45,507 bases of DNA from Chromatiaceae bacterium (GTDB taxonomy: Bacteria; Pseudomonadota; Gammaproteobacteria; Chromatiales; Chromatiaceae). A program made the position numbers and the translations under genes. Of this stretch, positions 1 through 8,249 are shown piece after piece (the stretch's first letter is position 1; each line of letters opens with the position of its first letter). The notes below the pieces were generated by a model, which was not told the origin of the DNA, searched no databases, and was given only the letters and a program-made list of their open reading frames with translations. The DNA is taken from positions 1-45,507 of the forward strand of contig JALOTB010000029.1 in the NCBI GenBank assembly GCA_025458165.1. Direction: 5' to 3'.

Positions 1-1332
1 GACCAGCACGACTGTGGTCGCCACCACCGCGAAGCCGACCTGGCGCGCGCCCCGGTAGGCGGCCACCAGACGCGACTCGCCGAGCGTCTCCATGCGCCGG
101 TGGACGTTCTCGAGCACCACGATCGAGTCGTCGACGACCAGGCCGATGGCGAGCACCAGCGCAAGTAACGTCAGAATATTGACCGAAAAGCCGAGCATCA
201 GGAGCACGCTGAAGGTGGCGATCAGCGACACCGGCACGGTGACCGCCGGGATCAGCATGGCCCGCACGCTCCCCAAGAAGAGGAAGATCACCAGCACCAC
301 CAGGCCGATAGCGATGCCGAGCGTCTTGTAGACCTCGGCGATGGCGCCCTTGATGAAGACCGAGGTGTCATAGCTCTGGCGGATCTCCATCCCCTCCGGG
401 AGCGTGGGGTTGAGACGAGCCATCTCGGCCTTGGCGGCGTCGGCCACTGCCACCGTGTTTGCGGTCGACTGCTTGACGATGCCGAGCCCGATCATCGGCA
501 CCCCGTTGCCGCGGAAGAAGGTGCGGTCCTCCTCGGTGCCGCGCTCGACGCGGGCGACCTCGCCCAGACGCACCAGATAGCGGTCGCTGCCCCGCGCAAT
601 CACCAGGCGGGCAAACTGCTCGGGGGTGGCGAAGGCGCGGTCGACCCGCACGCTGAACTGGCGGTCGCGCGACTCCACGCTCCCCGCCGGCAGCTCCACG
701 TTCTCGGCACGCAGCGCCTCCTCCACGTCGGCGACGGTGAGCCCGCGGGCGGCGAGCGCGTTGCGGTCGATCCACACGCGCATGGCATAGGTCTGGTTGC
801 CGCCGACCTGCACCCGCGCCACCCCATCGAGGACGGAAAAGCGGTCGACCAGGTAGCGGCGGGCGTAGTCACTCAACTCGGGGACCGTGAGGCGGTCGCT
901 CACCAGGTTGAGCCACATGATTACGTCTTCGTTGCTGTCGACCTTGCGGATCTGCGGCGGCTCGGCCTCGTTGGGAAGCTGGTCGAGGATGGCCCCGACC
1001 CGGTCGCGGACGTCATTGGCGGCGCCGTCGATGTCGCGCTCGATGGCGAACTCGATGGTAATGGCGGAGCGCCCGTCCTCGCTCACCGAGGCGATGGTGC
1101 GTATGCCCTCGACCCCGGCGATGCGGTCCTCGATGAGCTGGGTGATACGGGTCTCGACCACGTTCGCCGCGGCCCCGCGGTAGATGGTCTCGACCGAGAC
1201 CACCGGGGGGTCGATGTCGGGGTACTCGCGCAGCGGCAGCCGGTCGAAGGCAACCAGCCCGAAGGCGACCAGCAGCAGCGACACGACCGCCGCAAAGACC
1301 GGCCGGGTGACGGCGACGTCCGAGAGGATCAC
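1..1332 (-). CDS. RND-family efflux transporter, N-terminal part (cut by window edge)
   Basis: Inner-membrane proton/drug antiporter subunit of a tripartite efflux pump (AcrB/MexB class). The 444 visible residues read without a stop from a GTG at 1332. They begin with a first membrane helix (about residues 8-28, PVFAAVVSLLLVAFGLVAF), followed by a porter region that includes the segment REYPDIDPPVVSVETIYRG. They end in the TM4 region, where GLVVDDSIVVLENVHRRM carries the paired aspartates of the proton relay (AcrB Asp407/Asp408). RND proteins are about 1030 residues, so more than half lies beyond base 1. The GTG start overlaps the adaptor stop by four bases (GTGA), so the two are translationally coupled. 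Family is certain; substrate cannot be told from sequence. Confidence 0.93.
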   Translation of the reverse strand, partial: MILSDVAVTRPVFAAVVSLLLVAFGLVAFDRLPLREYPDIDPPVVSVETIYRGAAANVVETRITQLIEDRIAGVEGIRTIASVSEDGRSAITIEFAIERDIDGAANDVRDRVGAILDQLPNEAEPPQIRKVDSNEDVIMWLNLVSDRLTVPELSDYARRYLVDRFSVLDGVARVQVGGNQTYAMRVWIDRNALAARGLTVADVEEALRAENVELPAGSVESRDRQFSVRVDRAFATPEQFARLVIARGSDRYLVRLGEVARVERGTEEDRTFFRGNGVPMIGLGIVKQSTANTVAVADAAKAEMARLNPTLPEGMEIRQSYDTSVFIKGAIAEVYKTLGIAIGLVVLVIFLFLGSVRAMLIPAVTVPVSLIATFSVLLMLGFSVNILTLLALVLAIGLVVDDSIVVLENVHRRMETLGESRLVAAYRGARQVGFAVVATTVVLV

Positions 1333-2387
1333 CGCGCGGTCTCCGAAAGGGCTTGCAGTCCCTCGGCCCCCTCGCGCTCGACCCGCACGGTCAGGGCCTG
1401 GCCTGGCCGCACCTTGTCGTTGCCGTGGGTGACGACCAGCTCGCCGACGGTCAGCCCCGAGACGATCTCGACCTCGCCCTTGCGGCGGGCGCCCACCTCG
1501 ACCGGGCGCCGCTCGGCGATGCCCTCGGGGGTGGCGACGATCACGTAGTGAGAGGTCCCCTGGTGCAGCAGGGCCGCCTCGGGCACGACCAGGGACTCGC
1601 GCGGGTTACGCAGTAGGTCGACCTGCATCAGCAGGCCCGGCTTGAGCGTGCGGTCCGGGTTGGGGATGAGGGCGCGGACCTGGATCGAGCGGGTAACCGG
1701 ATCGATCCGGCTATCGACGCTGCGCACCGCGCCCGCGAAGACCCGCTCGCCGTAGTCGCGCGAGCGGGCCTCGATGCGCAGCCCTGGGGTGAGGCTGGTG
1801 AGGAACAGGCTCGGCACGGCGAAGTCGAGCTTCATCAGGCTGTCGTCGTCGAGCGACGTGATTCGGTCGCCCGGCCGGACCAACGCGCCGGGGCTGATGT
1901 TACGCAGCCCGAGCACCCCCGCGAAGGGGGCCTTGATCAGCCGGTCGGCGAGGCGCGACTCGATCCCGAGCAGGGCTGCGCGGGCAGTGTCGAGGTCGCG
2001 CCTGCGCTCGTCGAGCAGCGACTCGGAGGCGGAGCGCTGCTCGACCAGGGCGCTCACCCGCCGGTACTGACGCTCGGCCTCATCGATGCGAACCTGCGCC
2101 TCTTTGAGCAGGGCGTGCTGCTCGGCGCTGGTCAGCTCGACCAGGAGGTCGCCCTGCTCGACCCGCTGGCCGTCGTCGAAGTGGATCGCCGTGACCGTCT
2201 CGGTGACGTTGGCGGTGAGCTCGACCGACTCGTTGGCCCTGAGGGTACCCAGGGCCTCGACCCGATCGACAAAGGGCGCGAGCCGCACCTCGGCGGCAAT
2301 CACCGCGACCGGCTTAGGCGGCGCGGCGACCAGCGTCGCGGGTGAGGCGAGGAGGAGGCCGAGGAGGAGCGGCGGAGTCGCGCCCAT
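1329..2387 (-). CDS. RND efflux periplasmic adaptor (HlyD/AcrA membrane fusion protein)
   Basis: Periplasmic adaptor linking the RND pump to an outer-membrane channel. The ATG at 2387 is chosen over the longer upstream frame because GGAAG lies about 7 bases before it and it opens directly onto a signal peptide (MGATPPLLLGLLLASPATLV...). The 352-residue product shows the typical order: first lipoyl half (SVELTANVTETVTAIHFDDG), an alpha-helical hairpin rich in Glu/Arg (EAQVRIDEAERQYRRVSALV), second lipoyl half (LADRLIKAPFAGVLGLRNIS) and beta-barrel/proximal domains. No lipobox cysteine is seen, unlike AcrA, so it is probably a soluble or signal-anchored adaptor. First gene of an operon with the RND transporter; divergent from oxyR. 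Confidence 0.92.
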   Translation of the reverse strand: MGATPPLLLGLLLASPATLVAAPPKPVAVIAAEVRLAPFVDRVEALGTLRANESVELTANVTETVTAIHFDDGQRVEQGDLLVELTSAEQHALLKEAQVRIDEAERQYRRVSALVEQRSASESLLDERRRDLDTARAALLGIESRLADRLIKAPFAGVLGLRNISPGALVRPGDRITSLDDDSLMKLDFAVPSLFLTSLTPGLRIEARSRDYGERVFAGAVRSVDSRIDPVTRSIQVRALIPNPDRTLKPGLLMQVDLLRNPRESLVVPEAALLHQGTSHYVIVATPEGIAERRPVEVGARRKGEVEIVSGLTVGELVVTHGNDKVRPGQALTVRVEREGAEGLQALSETAR

Positions 2388-2579
2388 GAGTTGCTTCCAG
2401 GTCTGCCAAGTCCAACGGGATACTGCCTGTGACGCCGCCCGGCGAAGGGCGGTTCCTTCCCATCGCGCGGCGCGGTCGCAATCGAAGTACATGGGGTTGA
2501 TGCGCAGGAAACCGAGTTCCACTCGGACAAACCCCATGATTAAACTGTCGGTCATCGTTATCGGCTATCATTGCGCGCC

Positions 2580-3506
2580 ATGAACCTGCGCGATCTCAAG
2601 TACATCCTCGCCGTCGCCGACACCCGCCATTTTGGCCGTGCCGCCGACCGCTGCTTCGTTAGCCAACCCACGCTGAGCGGTCAGATCAAGAAGCTCGAGG
2701 ACGAGCTCGGCGTGACCATCTTCGAGCGCACCAACCGATCGGTCGAGGTCACACCGATCGGCCAGTCGATCCTGGCCCATGCCCGGCTGCTCCTGGAGCA
2801 GGCGGACGCCATCACCCAGGTCGCCACTGCCCACCGCGACCCGCTCGCCGGCCCCCTGCGCGTCGGCGCGATCCCGACGCTGAGCCCCTACCTGATGCCC
2901 TTGATCCTAGTGCCGCTCAAGCGCCGCTACCCACAGCTCCGCCTCGTGCTCTCGGAGGAGATCACCGAGGCCCTGATGCGCCGGCTGCACCAGCACGAGC
3001 TGGACGCGGTGCTCATCGCCACCCCGGTCGATGATCCCGAGCTCGAGACCCTGCCGCTGTTCGATGAGCCGTTCTGGCTCGCCCACCCGCGCGAGCACGC
3101 GCTCAACACCAAGGACGAGATCCGCGCGGAGGATCTGGAGCAGATCGACCTGCTCCTGCTCGCCGAAGGTCATTGCCTGACCCATCAGGTCATGGAGGTC
3201 TGCCATCTCACCGAGCGCTCCCAGCAGGGCGAGATGGCCGATCTGCGCGCCGCGAGCCTGGAGACCCTGCTGCAGCTCGTCGGCGCGGGCTTCGGCTGCA
3301 CCCTGGTCCCGGCCCTGGCGATACGCGGCGGCTGGATGACCGACACCGGGATCATCGTCCGGCGGCTCGACCTACCCGACGCCTACCGGCGCATCTCGCT
3401 CGCCTATCGCCGCAGCTTCCCCCGCCGTGCCGCCCTGGAGGGCCTCGCCGGCGTGATCCGCGAGCATCTGCCGAATACCGTCCGCGCGCCGCCGCCTGCC
3501 AGCTAG
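2580..3506 (+). CDS. oxyR: OxyR hydrogen-peroxide-sensing LysR-type regulator
   Basis: Cytoplasmic transcription factor activated by peroxide through a disulfide. The N-terminal helix-turn-helix (residues 1-60; SQPTLSGQIKKLEDELGV) matches OxyR closely. With the ATG at 2580 the redox cysteines fall at Cys199 (EGHCL) and Cys208 (MEVC), exactly the E. coli numbering, which supports this start over an in-frame TTG at 2571. The protein is 308 residues, the usual length. It is divergent from the RND adaptor with about 190 bases between the starts; OxyR may act there, but no convincing OxyR operator was found. Recognition is firm. Confidence 0.95.
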   Translation: MNLRDLKYILAVADTRHFGRAADRCFVSQPTLSGQIKKLEDELGVTIFERTNRSVEVTPIGQSILAHARLLLEQADAITQVATAHRDPLAGPLRVGAIPTLSPYLMPLILVPLKRRYPQLRLVLSEEITEALMRRLHQHELDAVLIATPVDDPELETLPLFDEPFWLAHPREHALNTKDEIRAEDLEQIDLLLLAEGHCLTHQVMEVCHLTERSQQGEMADLRAASLETLLQLVGAGFGCTLVPALAIRGGWMTDTGIIVRRLDLPDAYRRISLAYRRSFPRRAALEGLAGVIREHLPNTVRAPPPAS

Positions 3507-3618
3507 CCAGGCCGAGTTGGCCGCGGGCGGCCGCCGAGGCAATCGCGTCGCTGGCCCCCGACACCGGCCCCCGAGCACGCCGTGAATCATTTTTGCGACA
3601 TGTTGCCAGCGCGTCTCT

Positions 3619-3660
3619 TTGATTCAGGTCAATTCTGGAGTCGCGGCGGTAACCTATCTT
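3619..3660 (+). promoter_or_regulatory. Predicted class II FNR/Anr-dependent promoter
   Basis: TTGAT-TCAG-GTCAA at 3619-3632 matches the FNR consensus TTGATNNNNATCAA with one mismatch. A -10 hexamer TATCTT lies at 3655-3660, which puts the start of transcription near 3667, and the centre of the FNR box (3625.5) then falls at -41.5, the exact position for class II activation. There is no good -35 hexamer other than the box itself. The next gene is the 65-residue ORF at 3812, leaving a leader of about 145 bases. The sequence match and spacing are seen; anaerobic activation is inferred. Confidence 0.6.
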
Positions 3661-3811
3661 TTAATCGTCACTTGCGGCGCTCGCCACCACCTGGAGTGAT
3701 GCGTAAACGCAACACATGACCCGATACGCTGAGGCTGGCCCGCGTTTTGAATGGTCCTGGGCAAGAGCGCACCGGCCACCTCACACCCGGTCGATCAGGA
3801 GGCCAACAGCC

Positions 3812-4009
3812 ATGACGATCAGCCAATCACAAGCCATCTGGGAGCTTTGCCGGCAGGGATTCCCGCTCACGGCCGACGAGGCGGCAGAACATTGGGCGAA
3901 GGGTGAGACCTTCCAGCCCGACCTCCAAGGCCATAAGGTGCCACGCGAGGTCGAGCACTTGATCGAGCAGTCCAACTGGGAGATCGACGCCCAGCCGCAG
4001 ACGCCCTGA
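3812..4009 (+). CDS. Small soluble protein of unknown function (65 aa)
   Basis: I do not recognise this protein. The ATG at 3812 is preceded by a perfect AGGAGG at 3797-3802, nine bases upstream, so translation is likely. An in-frame ATG at 3716 would add 32 residues of poor quality and has no ribosome site. The product is acidic and helical, without signal peptide or membrane segment, with one Cys (residue 13) and three Trp (10, 28, 56). It starts MTISQSQAIWELCRQGFPLT and contains the hydrophilic stretch ADEAAEHWAKGETF. It is the first gene after an FNR-type promoter, which suggests induction under low oxygen. It is not clearly in an operon with the next ORF, 47 bases downstream. Confidence 0.72.
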   Translation: MTISQSQAIWELCRQGFPLTADEAAEHWAKGETFQPDLQGHKVPREVEHLIEQSNWEIDAQPQTP

Positions 4010-4056
4010 TCCCCCGCTGGGCGAGCCCGCCGCCGCCCGTGGGCTAAGCTGTCAGT

Positions 4057-4485
4057 ATGCAAGGCGGCTATCTTCTGGTCGAGACCCACCCCGCCCACCC
4101 CGGCCTGGTCCGCATCCGCACGGCCGAACAGGCCCCTGCGGAGCCGCTCAATGACGACGCCGAAGCCCCCAGGCTTCGCTACGCGGCGCGTTTTGTTGAC
4201 CTCAGCGCCGCGCAGATGCACGCGCATGAGCTGCTGCGCCGGCACCTGGTCGACGTCGACAGCCGTCTCTACCGCGCCGATGCCATCACCGCCGTGTCCG
4301 CGGCAGCGTCGATCGGCCTGACTAACCGCCGCGTCTACCTGGACCCCGAGCTTGCCGCCGACCCCGCGCTCGCCGAGGCCATCGCGCGGCGCCGTACCCG
4401 CCGGCAACGGGCGTGGCGGATGTGGGATGCCATCGGGATCGGTGCCCTGTTGTTTCTGCTCGCGCGGCTCCTCCTCGGGCCCTGA
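4057..4485 (+). CDS. GIY-YIG/T5orf172-like protein with C-terminal membrane anchor
   Basis: 142 residues. The start (MQGGYLLVETHPAHPGLVRI) resembles the T5orf172/Mug113 branch of GIY-YIG domains, where a strand with GYVY is followed by a PGLVKIG-like strand. Residues 45-85 (ARFVDLSAAQMHAHELLRRHLVD) then resemble the part in which a helix carries paired His/Arg residues. The second motif reads VRI without the glycine, and I see no clear catalytic Arg/Glu pair, so nuclease activity is doubtful. A charged stretch (RRRTRRQRAWR) leads into one hydrophobic helix at residues 124-142 (IGIGALLFLLARLLLG), making it tail-anchored with the domain in the cytoplasm. The family assignment is a weak inference; the coding call is good. 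Confidence 0.55.
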   Translation: MQGGYLLVETHPAHPGLVRIRTAEQAPAEPLNDDAEAPRLRYAARFVDLSAAQMHAHELLRRHLVDVDSRLYRADAITAVSAAASIGLTNRRVYLDPELAADPALAEAIARRRTRRQRAWRMWDAIGIGALLFLLARLLLGP

Positions 4486-4583
4486 GCAAGCGCCCTGCCG
4501 GCGCGACGCGCCCGCCGCGCATCGAGCCAGCGCGGGCCCGGATGCTCCACGCTCCGCTTGCTCCGCACGCTTGCTCCGGTTGC

Positions 4584-4613
4584 TTGTCGCGGTTCTTCGG
4601 CCGCGGTTATACT
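4584..4613 (+). promoter_or_regulatory. Sigma-70-type promoter before argD
   Basis: TTGTCG at 4584-4589 and TATACT at 4608-4613, separated by 18 bases, predict a start near 4620. This is the best -10 match in the region. It lies only about 20 bases before a terminator-like hairpin, so transcripts must pass that hairpin to reach argD. Confidence 0.5.
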
Positions 4614-4639
4614 CCAACGCCTTGGATTCATTGCCTAGA

Positions 4640-4678
4640 GGCGGTTTCCCGTCCGCGCGGAGCCGCCTTTTTGTTTTC
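4640..4678 (+). terminator. Intrinsic-terminator-like hairpin in the argD leader
   Basis: A GC-rich stem (GGCGG paired with CCGCC, continued by TCC with GGA after a small bulge) is followed by TTTTTGTTTTCT. It could end the upstream transcript from 4057-4485. However, a good promoter lies between that gene and the hairpin, so it may instead act as an attenuator of argD-argF or end a short RNA of about 60 bases. Confidence 0.62.
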
Positions 4679-4697
4679 TGACGGAGTCGGCGCAGCG

Positions 4698-5897
4698 ATG
4701 AGTGAGCCCTTGATGGCCACCTACAAGCGGTTGCCGGTTACCTTCGCCCGCGGCGAAGGGGCCTGGCTGTGGGACACCGAGGGGCGCCGCTATCTCGACG
4801 CCCTTAGCGGTATCGCGGTCTGCGGTCTCGGCCACGCCCACCCCGCGGTGCGCGAGGCACTGTGTGACCAGGCCGGTAGCCTGATCCACACCTCCAACAT
4901 CTACCGCATCGCGGCGCAGGAGGTGCTCGGCGAGACGCTCACCACGCTGGCTGGCATGGACCGCGTGTTCTTTGCCAACTCGGGCGCCGAGGCCAACGAG
5001 GCCGCGATCAAGCTCGCCCGGCTCCATGCCCACCGGCGCGGCATCGAGAGTCCCGCGATCCTCGTCATGGAGGCGAGCTTTCACGGGCGCACCCTCGCGA
5101 CCCTGAGCGCCACCGGCAACCGCAAGGTCCAGGCCGGTTTCGAGCCGCTGGTGCAGGGATTCGTGCGGGTGCCGTATAACGACCTGGCCGCCGTGGAGAG
5201 CGCCGCGGCGCTGAGGCCCAACCTAGCCGCCGTGCTGGTGGAGCCGATCCAGGGCGAGGGCGGCATCAACCTCCCCGCCGACGATTACCTGGTGCGCCTG
5301 CGCGAGCTCTGCGACCGTCACGGCTGGCTGCTGATGCTCGACGAGATCCAGACCGGCATGGGCCGCACCGGCCGGCTCTTCGCGCATCAGCACGCCGAGA
5401 TCCGCCCAGACGTGATGACCCTCGCCAAGGGCCTCGGCAACGGCGTACCCATCGGCGCCTGCCTGGCGCGCGGCCCGGCGGCCGAGGTGCTCGGCCCGGG
5501 CAGCCACGGCTCCACCTTCGGCGGCAACCCGCTGGCCTGCCGCGCGGCCCAGGCCGTGCTGCGCACCATCGCCGACGAGCACCTCTGCGAGCGTGCCGCA
5601 GAGATGGGCGCGTATCTCCAGGCCGGGCTGCGCCGGGCGCTCGCCGGGCTCCCCGAGGTGTGCGAGGTCCGCGGCCGCGGCCTGATGATCGGCATCGAGC
5701 TCGATCGCCCTTGCGGCGATCTGGTCGGGTTGGCCCTGGAAGCGGGGCTCCTCATCAACGTTACGGCCGAGCGGGTGATCCGGCTCCTGCCGCCACTGAT
5801 CCTCGCGCGCGACCAGGCCGACCTGCTGGTCGCGGAGCTGTCGCGGCTGATCCGCGACTTCCTCGGCGGCGCCGAGCGCACCGGAGCGGAGGTTTGA
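4698..5897 (+). CDS. argD: Acetylornithine aminotransferase
   Basis: PLP-dependent class III aminotransferase converting N-acetylglutamate semialdehyde to N-acetylornithine in arginine synthesis. The 399-residue protein has the [18 protein letters not shown] motif (about 91-108), the cofactor-binding [14 protein letters not shown] (Asp215 region) and the Schiff-base lysine in [13 protein letters not shown] (Lys244). The start at 4698 is the first ATG after the leader; an ATG at 4713 is possible. argF follows two bases after the stop, so the two form an operon. Paralogues acting on succinylornithine or GABA exist, but pairing with argF favours argD. Confidence 0.95.
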   Translation: MSEPLMATYKRLPVTFARGEGAWLWDTEGRRYLDALSGIAVCGLGHAHPAVREALCDQAGSLIHTSNIYRIAAQEVLGETLTTLAGMDRVFFANSGAEANEAAIKLARLHAHRRGIESPAILVMEASFHGRTLATLSATGNRKVQAGFEPLVQGFVRVPYNDLAAVESAAALRPNLAAVLVEPIQGEGGINLPADDYLVRLRELCDRHGWLLMLDEIQTGMGRTGRLFAHQHAEIRPDVMTLAKGLGNGVPIGACLARGPAAEVLGPGSHGSTFGGNPLACRAAQAVLRTIADEHLCERAAEMGAYLQAGLRRALAGLPEVCEVRGRGLMIGIELDRPCGDLVGLALEAGLLINVTAERVIRLLPPLILARDQADLLVAELSRLIRDFLGGAERTGAEV

Positions 5898-5899
5898 GC

Positions 5900-6820
5900 A
5901 TGGCCGAGAGACGACTCCGCCACTTCCTCACCCTACTCGACGTCGCGCCGGCAGAGGCCCGCGCCCTGCTCACGCGGGCGGGGGAGCTCAAGGCGATGGT
6001 CCGCAGCGGCACGGTCCACGAGCCGCTCAGGAACCGCACCCTTGCGATGATCTTCGAGAAGTCATCCACCCGCACTCGCGTCTCCTTCGAGGCCGGCATG
6101 AGCCAGCTCGGCGGGCACGCCATCTTTCTCTCGCCGCGTGACACCCAGCTCGGCCGCGGCGAGCCGATCGAGGACAGCGCCCGAGTGCTCTCGCGGATGG
6201 TCGATGCGGTGATGATCCGCACCTTTGCCCACGAGCAGGTCGAGCGCTTCGCGGCAAACTCACAGGTGCCGGTCATCAACGGTCTGACCGACCGCTTCCA
6301 CCCCTGCCAGCTCCTAGCCGACATGCAGACCTACTTCGAGCTGCGCGGGGACATCCGCGGCCGCCGGGTGGCCTGGATCGGCGACGGCAACAACATGTGC
6401 CACTCGTATATCAACGCCGCGCGGGTCTTCGACTTCGAGCTACGCATCGCCTGTCCCGAGGGCTTTGACCCGGACGCCGATGTGCTCGTGGCGGCCGGTG
6501 CGCGCTGCCAGGTTCTCCGCGACCCGCGGACCGCCGCGGCAGGGGCTGACCTGGTCGCGACCGACGTCTGGGCGAGCATGGGCCAGGAAGGCGAGCAGGC
6601 CAAGCGCGCCAAGATCTTCGCCCCTTACCAGGTCGACGACGGCCTGATGGCATGCGCCGCCCCCGACGCCCTCTTCTTGCATTGCCTACCGGCCCATCGA
6701 GGGGAGGAGGTGGCGGCTTCGGTCATCGACGGCCCCCAGTCCGCCGTGTGGGACGCGGCGGAGAACCGGCTCCACGCCCAGAAGGCGCTGCTCGAGTTTC
6801 TCCTCGTCCGTTCGCCGTAA
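5900..6820 (+). CDS. argF: Ornithine carbamoyltransferase
   Basis: Forms citrulline from ornithine and carbamoyl phosphate. All family signatures are present in 306 residues: carbamoyl-phosphate site STRTR (56-60), FHPCQ (133-137), the ornithine-side DVWASMGQE (222-230) and [10 protein letters not shown] (261-270). Length is normal for the anabolic trimeric enzyme. It starts two bases after argD with GGAGG just inside the argD end. A weak stem (CGGGC with GCCCG) follows the stop without a U-tract. Confidence 0.96.
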   Translation: MAERRLRHFLTLLDVAPAEARALLTRAGELKAMVRSGTVHEPLRNRTLAMIFEKSSTRTRVSFEAGMSQLGGHAIFLSPRDTQLGRGEPIEDSARVLSRMVDAVMIRTFAHEQVERFAANSQVPVINGLTDRFHPCQLLADMQTYFELRGDIRGRRVAWIGDGNNMCHSYINAARVFDFELRIACPEGFDPDADVLVAAGARCQVLRDPRTAAAGADLVATDVWASMGQEGEQAKRAKIFAPYQVDDGLMACAAPDALFLHCLPAHRGEEVAASVIDGPQSAVWDAAENRLHAQKALLEFLLVRSP

Positions 6821-6877
6821 TCGGGCGGGAAGAGGGCCCGTTGCCGGTGGGGGCCGAGTGGTTGGCGGTTAGCGGTT

Positions 6878-6982
6878 AAACGCAGTTTCGGACTTCCTTC
6901 CGTTTCACTCGCTTGGGCGACCGAAACTGGCGGGGCGTCCTGCCCCTCACGGGAAACGCTGAATACTTCAGCGTTGACCTAA
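6878..6982 (-). repeat. Palindromic repeat element, degenerate copy of the element at 25561-25716
   Basis: Three consecutive inverted repeats fill the argF-SH3 gap: CAGTTTCGG/CCGAAACTG (6883-6891, 6921-6929), GGGGC/GCCCC (6932-6936, 6942-6946) and AACGCTGAA/TTCAGCGTT (6955-6963, 6967-6975). Read on the minus strand, the order is the AACGCTGA hairpin, a GC hairpin, then a GTTTC-containing hairpin. That is the same order and partly the same sequence as the longer copy after infA, including the shared CAGCGTTTCCCG. The outer edges are imprecise. Confidence 0.6.
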
Positions 6983-6999
6983 CACGATGCGAGGTCTGA

Positions 7000-7674
7000 G
7001 TGAAACGCGTATACCTACTGGCCCTGCTTGTGGCGCTCCTCTCCGCCGGCCCGGCCCTGGCCGAGACCCGCTATGTCACCGACCAGACGGAGGTCCCGAT
7101 GCGGACCGGCGAGACTGCGCAGTACCGAATCAAGCGGATGCTGCCGAGCGGTACCCCGGTCGAGGTCTTGGGCTCGAATGCCGGAAGCGGCTATTCTCGG
7201 GTGCGTACCGAAGACGGGACCATCGGGTTCGTCCTGACGCGCGACCTCATCACGGAACCGTCGGCACGCGACCGGGTCGCCACGCTCGAGGCCCGCCTGG
7301 AGGAGCTGCAGAAGGCCCCCGACCAGCTCGCCGTGCAGCTCACGCGGCTCAAGGGCGAGCACGAGGCACTGCAGGTCGCGCACGCCAGCCTCAGCGCCGA
7401 TAAGAGCCGCATCGAGCAAGAGCTGGCGACCATCCGCCAGGCCTCGGCGAACGTGCTGCGGATCACCGAAGAACGCACCGAGCTGCGCAAGAGCGTGGCC
7501 GATCTCACCCGCCAGGTCGCGGAGCTGGAGCAGGCCAACCGCGACCTGACCAATCAGGCGAATCAGCGCTGGTTCCTGATCGGTGCCGGCGTCGTCGCGG
7601 GGGGCATCCTGCTGGGTCTCATCCTGCCCCACCTCCGATTCCGCCGCCGCAAAAGCTCTTGGGGAACCCTCTAG
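7000..7674 (+). CDS. SH3-domain, coiled-coil inner-membrane protein (YgiM/TIGR04211 type)
   Basis: 224 residues in the layout of the TIGR04211 family: a signal peptide (MKRVYLLALLVALLSAGPALA), a bacterial SH3 domain (about 23-88, with VPMRTGETAQYRIKRMLPSG and EDGTIGFVLTRDL), a long coiled coil (about 90-190, rich in Leu/Glu/Arg heptads), then one membrane helix (about 192-211, WFLIGAGVVAGGILLGLILP) and a basic cytoplasmic tail. The SH3 and coiled coil face the periplasm. The start is GTG at 7000 with GAGG six bases upstream. The precise role is unsettled; an envelope function is likely from the architecture. It follows a repeat element and has no obvious operon partner. Confidence 0.88.
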   Translation: MKRVYLLALLVALLSAGPALAETRYVTDQTEVPMRTGETAQYRIKRMLPSGTPVEVLGSNAGSGYSRVRTEDGTIGFVLTRDLITEPSARDRVATLEARLEELQKAPDQLAVQLTRLKGEHEALQVAHASLSADKSRIEQELATIRQASANVLRITEERTELRKSVADLTRQVAELEQANRDLTNQANQRWFLIGAGVVAGGILLGLILPHLRFRRRKSSWGTL

Positions 7675-7823
7675 GGGGAAGGGAGCCTGCGCCGGCTAGG
7701 CGCGGGTGAGCGACGAGCCCATCCAGAGAGGGAACAGTTGCCGGCGCGCCGCGGCCCGCTCGACGTACCGATGGGGCCTGACTCATCCTCCGCCGCACGG
7801 CGATCGACGGAAGCCCCGGAAAA

Positions 7824-7899
7824 TGGCGTCCCCACGGGGATTCGAACCCCGGTTGCCGCCGTGAAAGGGCGGTGTCCTAGGCCTCTAGACGATGGGGAC
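7824..7899 (-). tRNA. tRNA-Glu (anticodon TTC)
   Basis: On the minus strand the gene starts GTCCCCATCGTCTAGAGG and ends GGGGACGCCA, a full 7-bp acceptor stem with encoded CCA. The anticodon loop CCTTTCAC gives TTC, and the T-loop is GGTTCGAATCC. It is 76 bases, normal for tRNA-Glu. It lies 69 bases downstream of tRNA-Ala and is probably co-transcribed with it. No clear terminator follows. Confidence 0.97.
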
Positions 7900-7968
7900 G
7901 GGTTATATGGCGACGGAGGGGTCGCGCCGCTGGCGGCCCGTTTCGGCTGGCCGGGGCGGCCAAGGTGA

Positions 7969-8044
7969 TGGTGGAGCCAGGCGGGATCGAACCGCCGACC
8001 TCAACACTGCCAGTGTTGCGCTCTCCCAGCTGAGCTATGGCCCC
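7969..8044 (-). tRNA. tRNA-Ala (anticodon GGC)
   Basis: On the minus strand it starts GGGGCCATAGCTCAGCTGG and ends TGGCTCCACCA. The acceptor stem contains the G3-U70 wobble pair that marks alanine tRNAs. The anticodon loop CTGGCAG gives GGC. CCA is encoded. First gene of the two-tRNA unit. Confidence 0.97.
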
Positions 8045-8062
8045 GTGCAAAACAGACGCGGA

Positions 8063-8091
8063 AGGTTAATCACCGACCCCGTCGCTGTCCA
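8063..8091 (-). promoter_or_regulatory. Promoter of the tRNA-Ala/tRNA-Glu unit
   Basis: On the minus strand TGGACA (8091-8086) and TAACCT (8068-8063) are 17 bases apart, and the predicted start near 8056 is about 12 bases before tRNA-Ala. The -10 is imperfect but position and spacing are right. Confidence 0.5.
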
Positions 8092-8249
8092 GTCTTTTTT
8101 TCCACGCGTGCGACGCAACTTTGCGAACCAAAGGGGGCAACTGCCTCGACCCTTGCCAGTCTAACATTCGGTTTTTTTTAAGTTGCGCCCACGGGGCAAG
8201 GCGCGCATTTTAGGCGCCGATCGCCCGAATTGATCCGGAGGTATCTCTC

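Noticed and set aside
2520..2579. OxyR self-operator before oxyR
   Set aside because: ATCG and CTAT pieces occur, but not the four ATAG/CTAT elements at 10-base spacing; too weak to annotate.
3716..4009. Longer 97-residue version of the small protein with ATG 3716
   Set aside because: No ribosome site, and the extra 32 residues have unlikely composition; the AGGAGG at 3797 marks 3812 as the start.
8100..8249. Heat-shock (sigma-32) promoter of htpX
   Set aside because: CTTGCCA is a fair -35, but no CCCCAT-like -10 is at the right distance.
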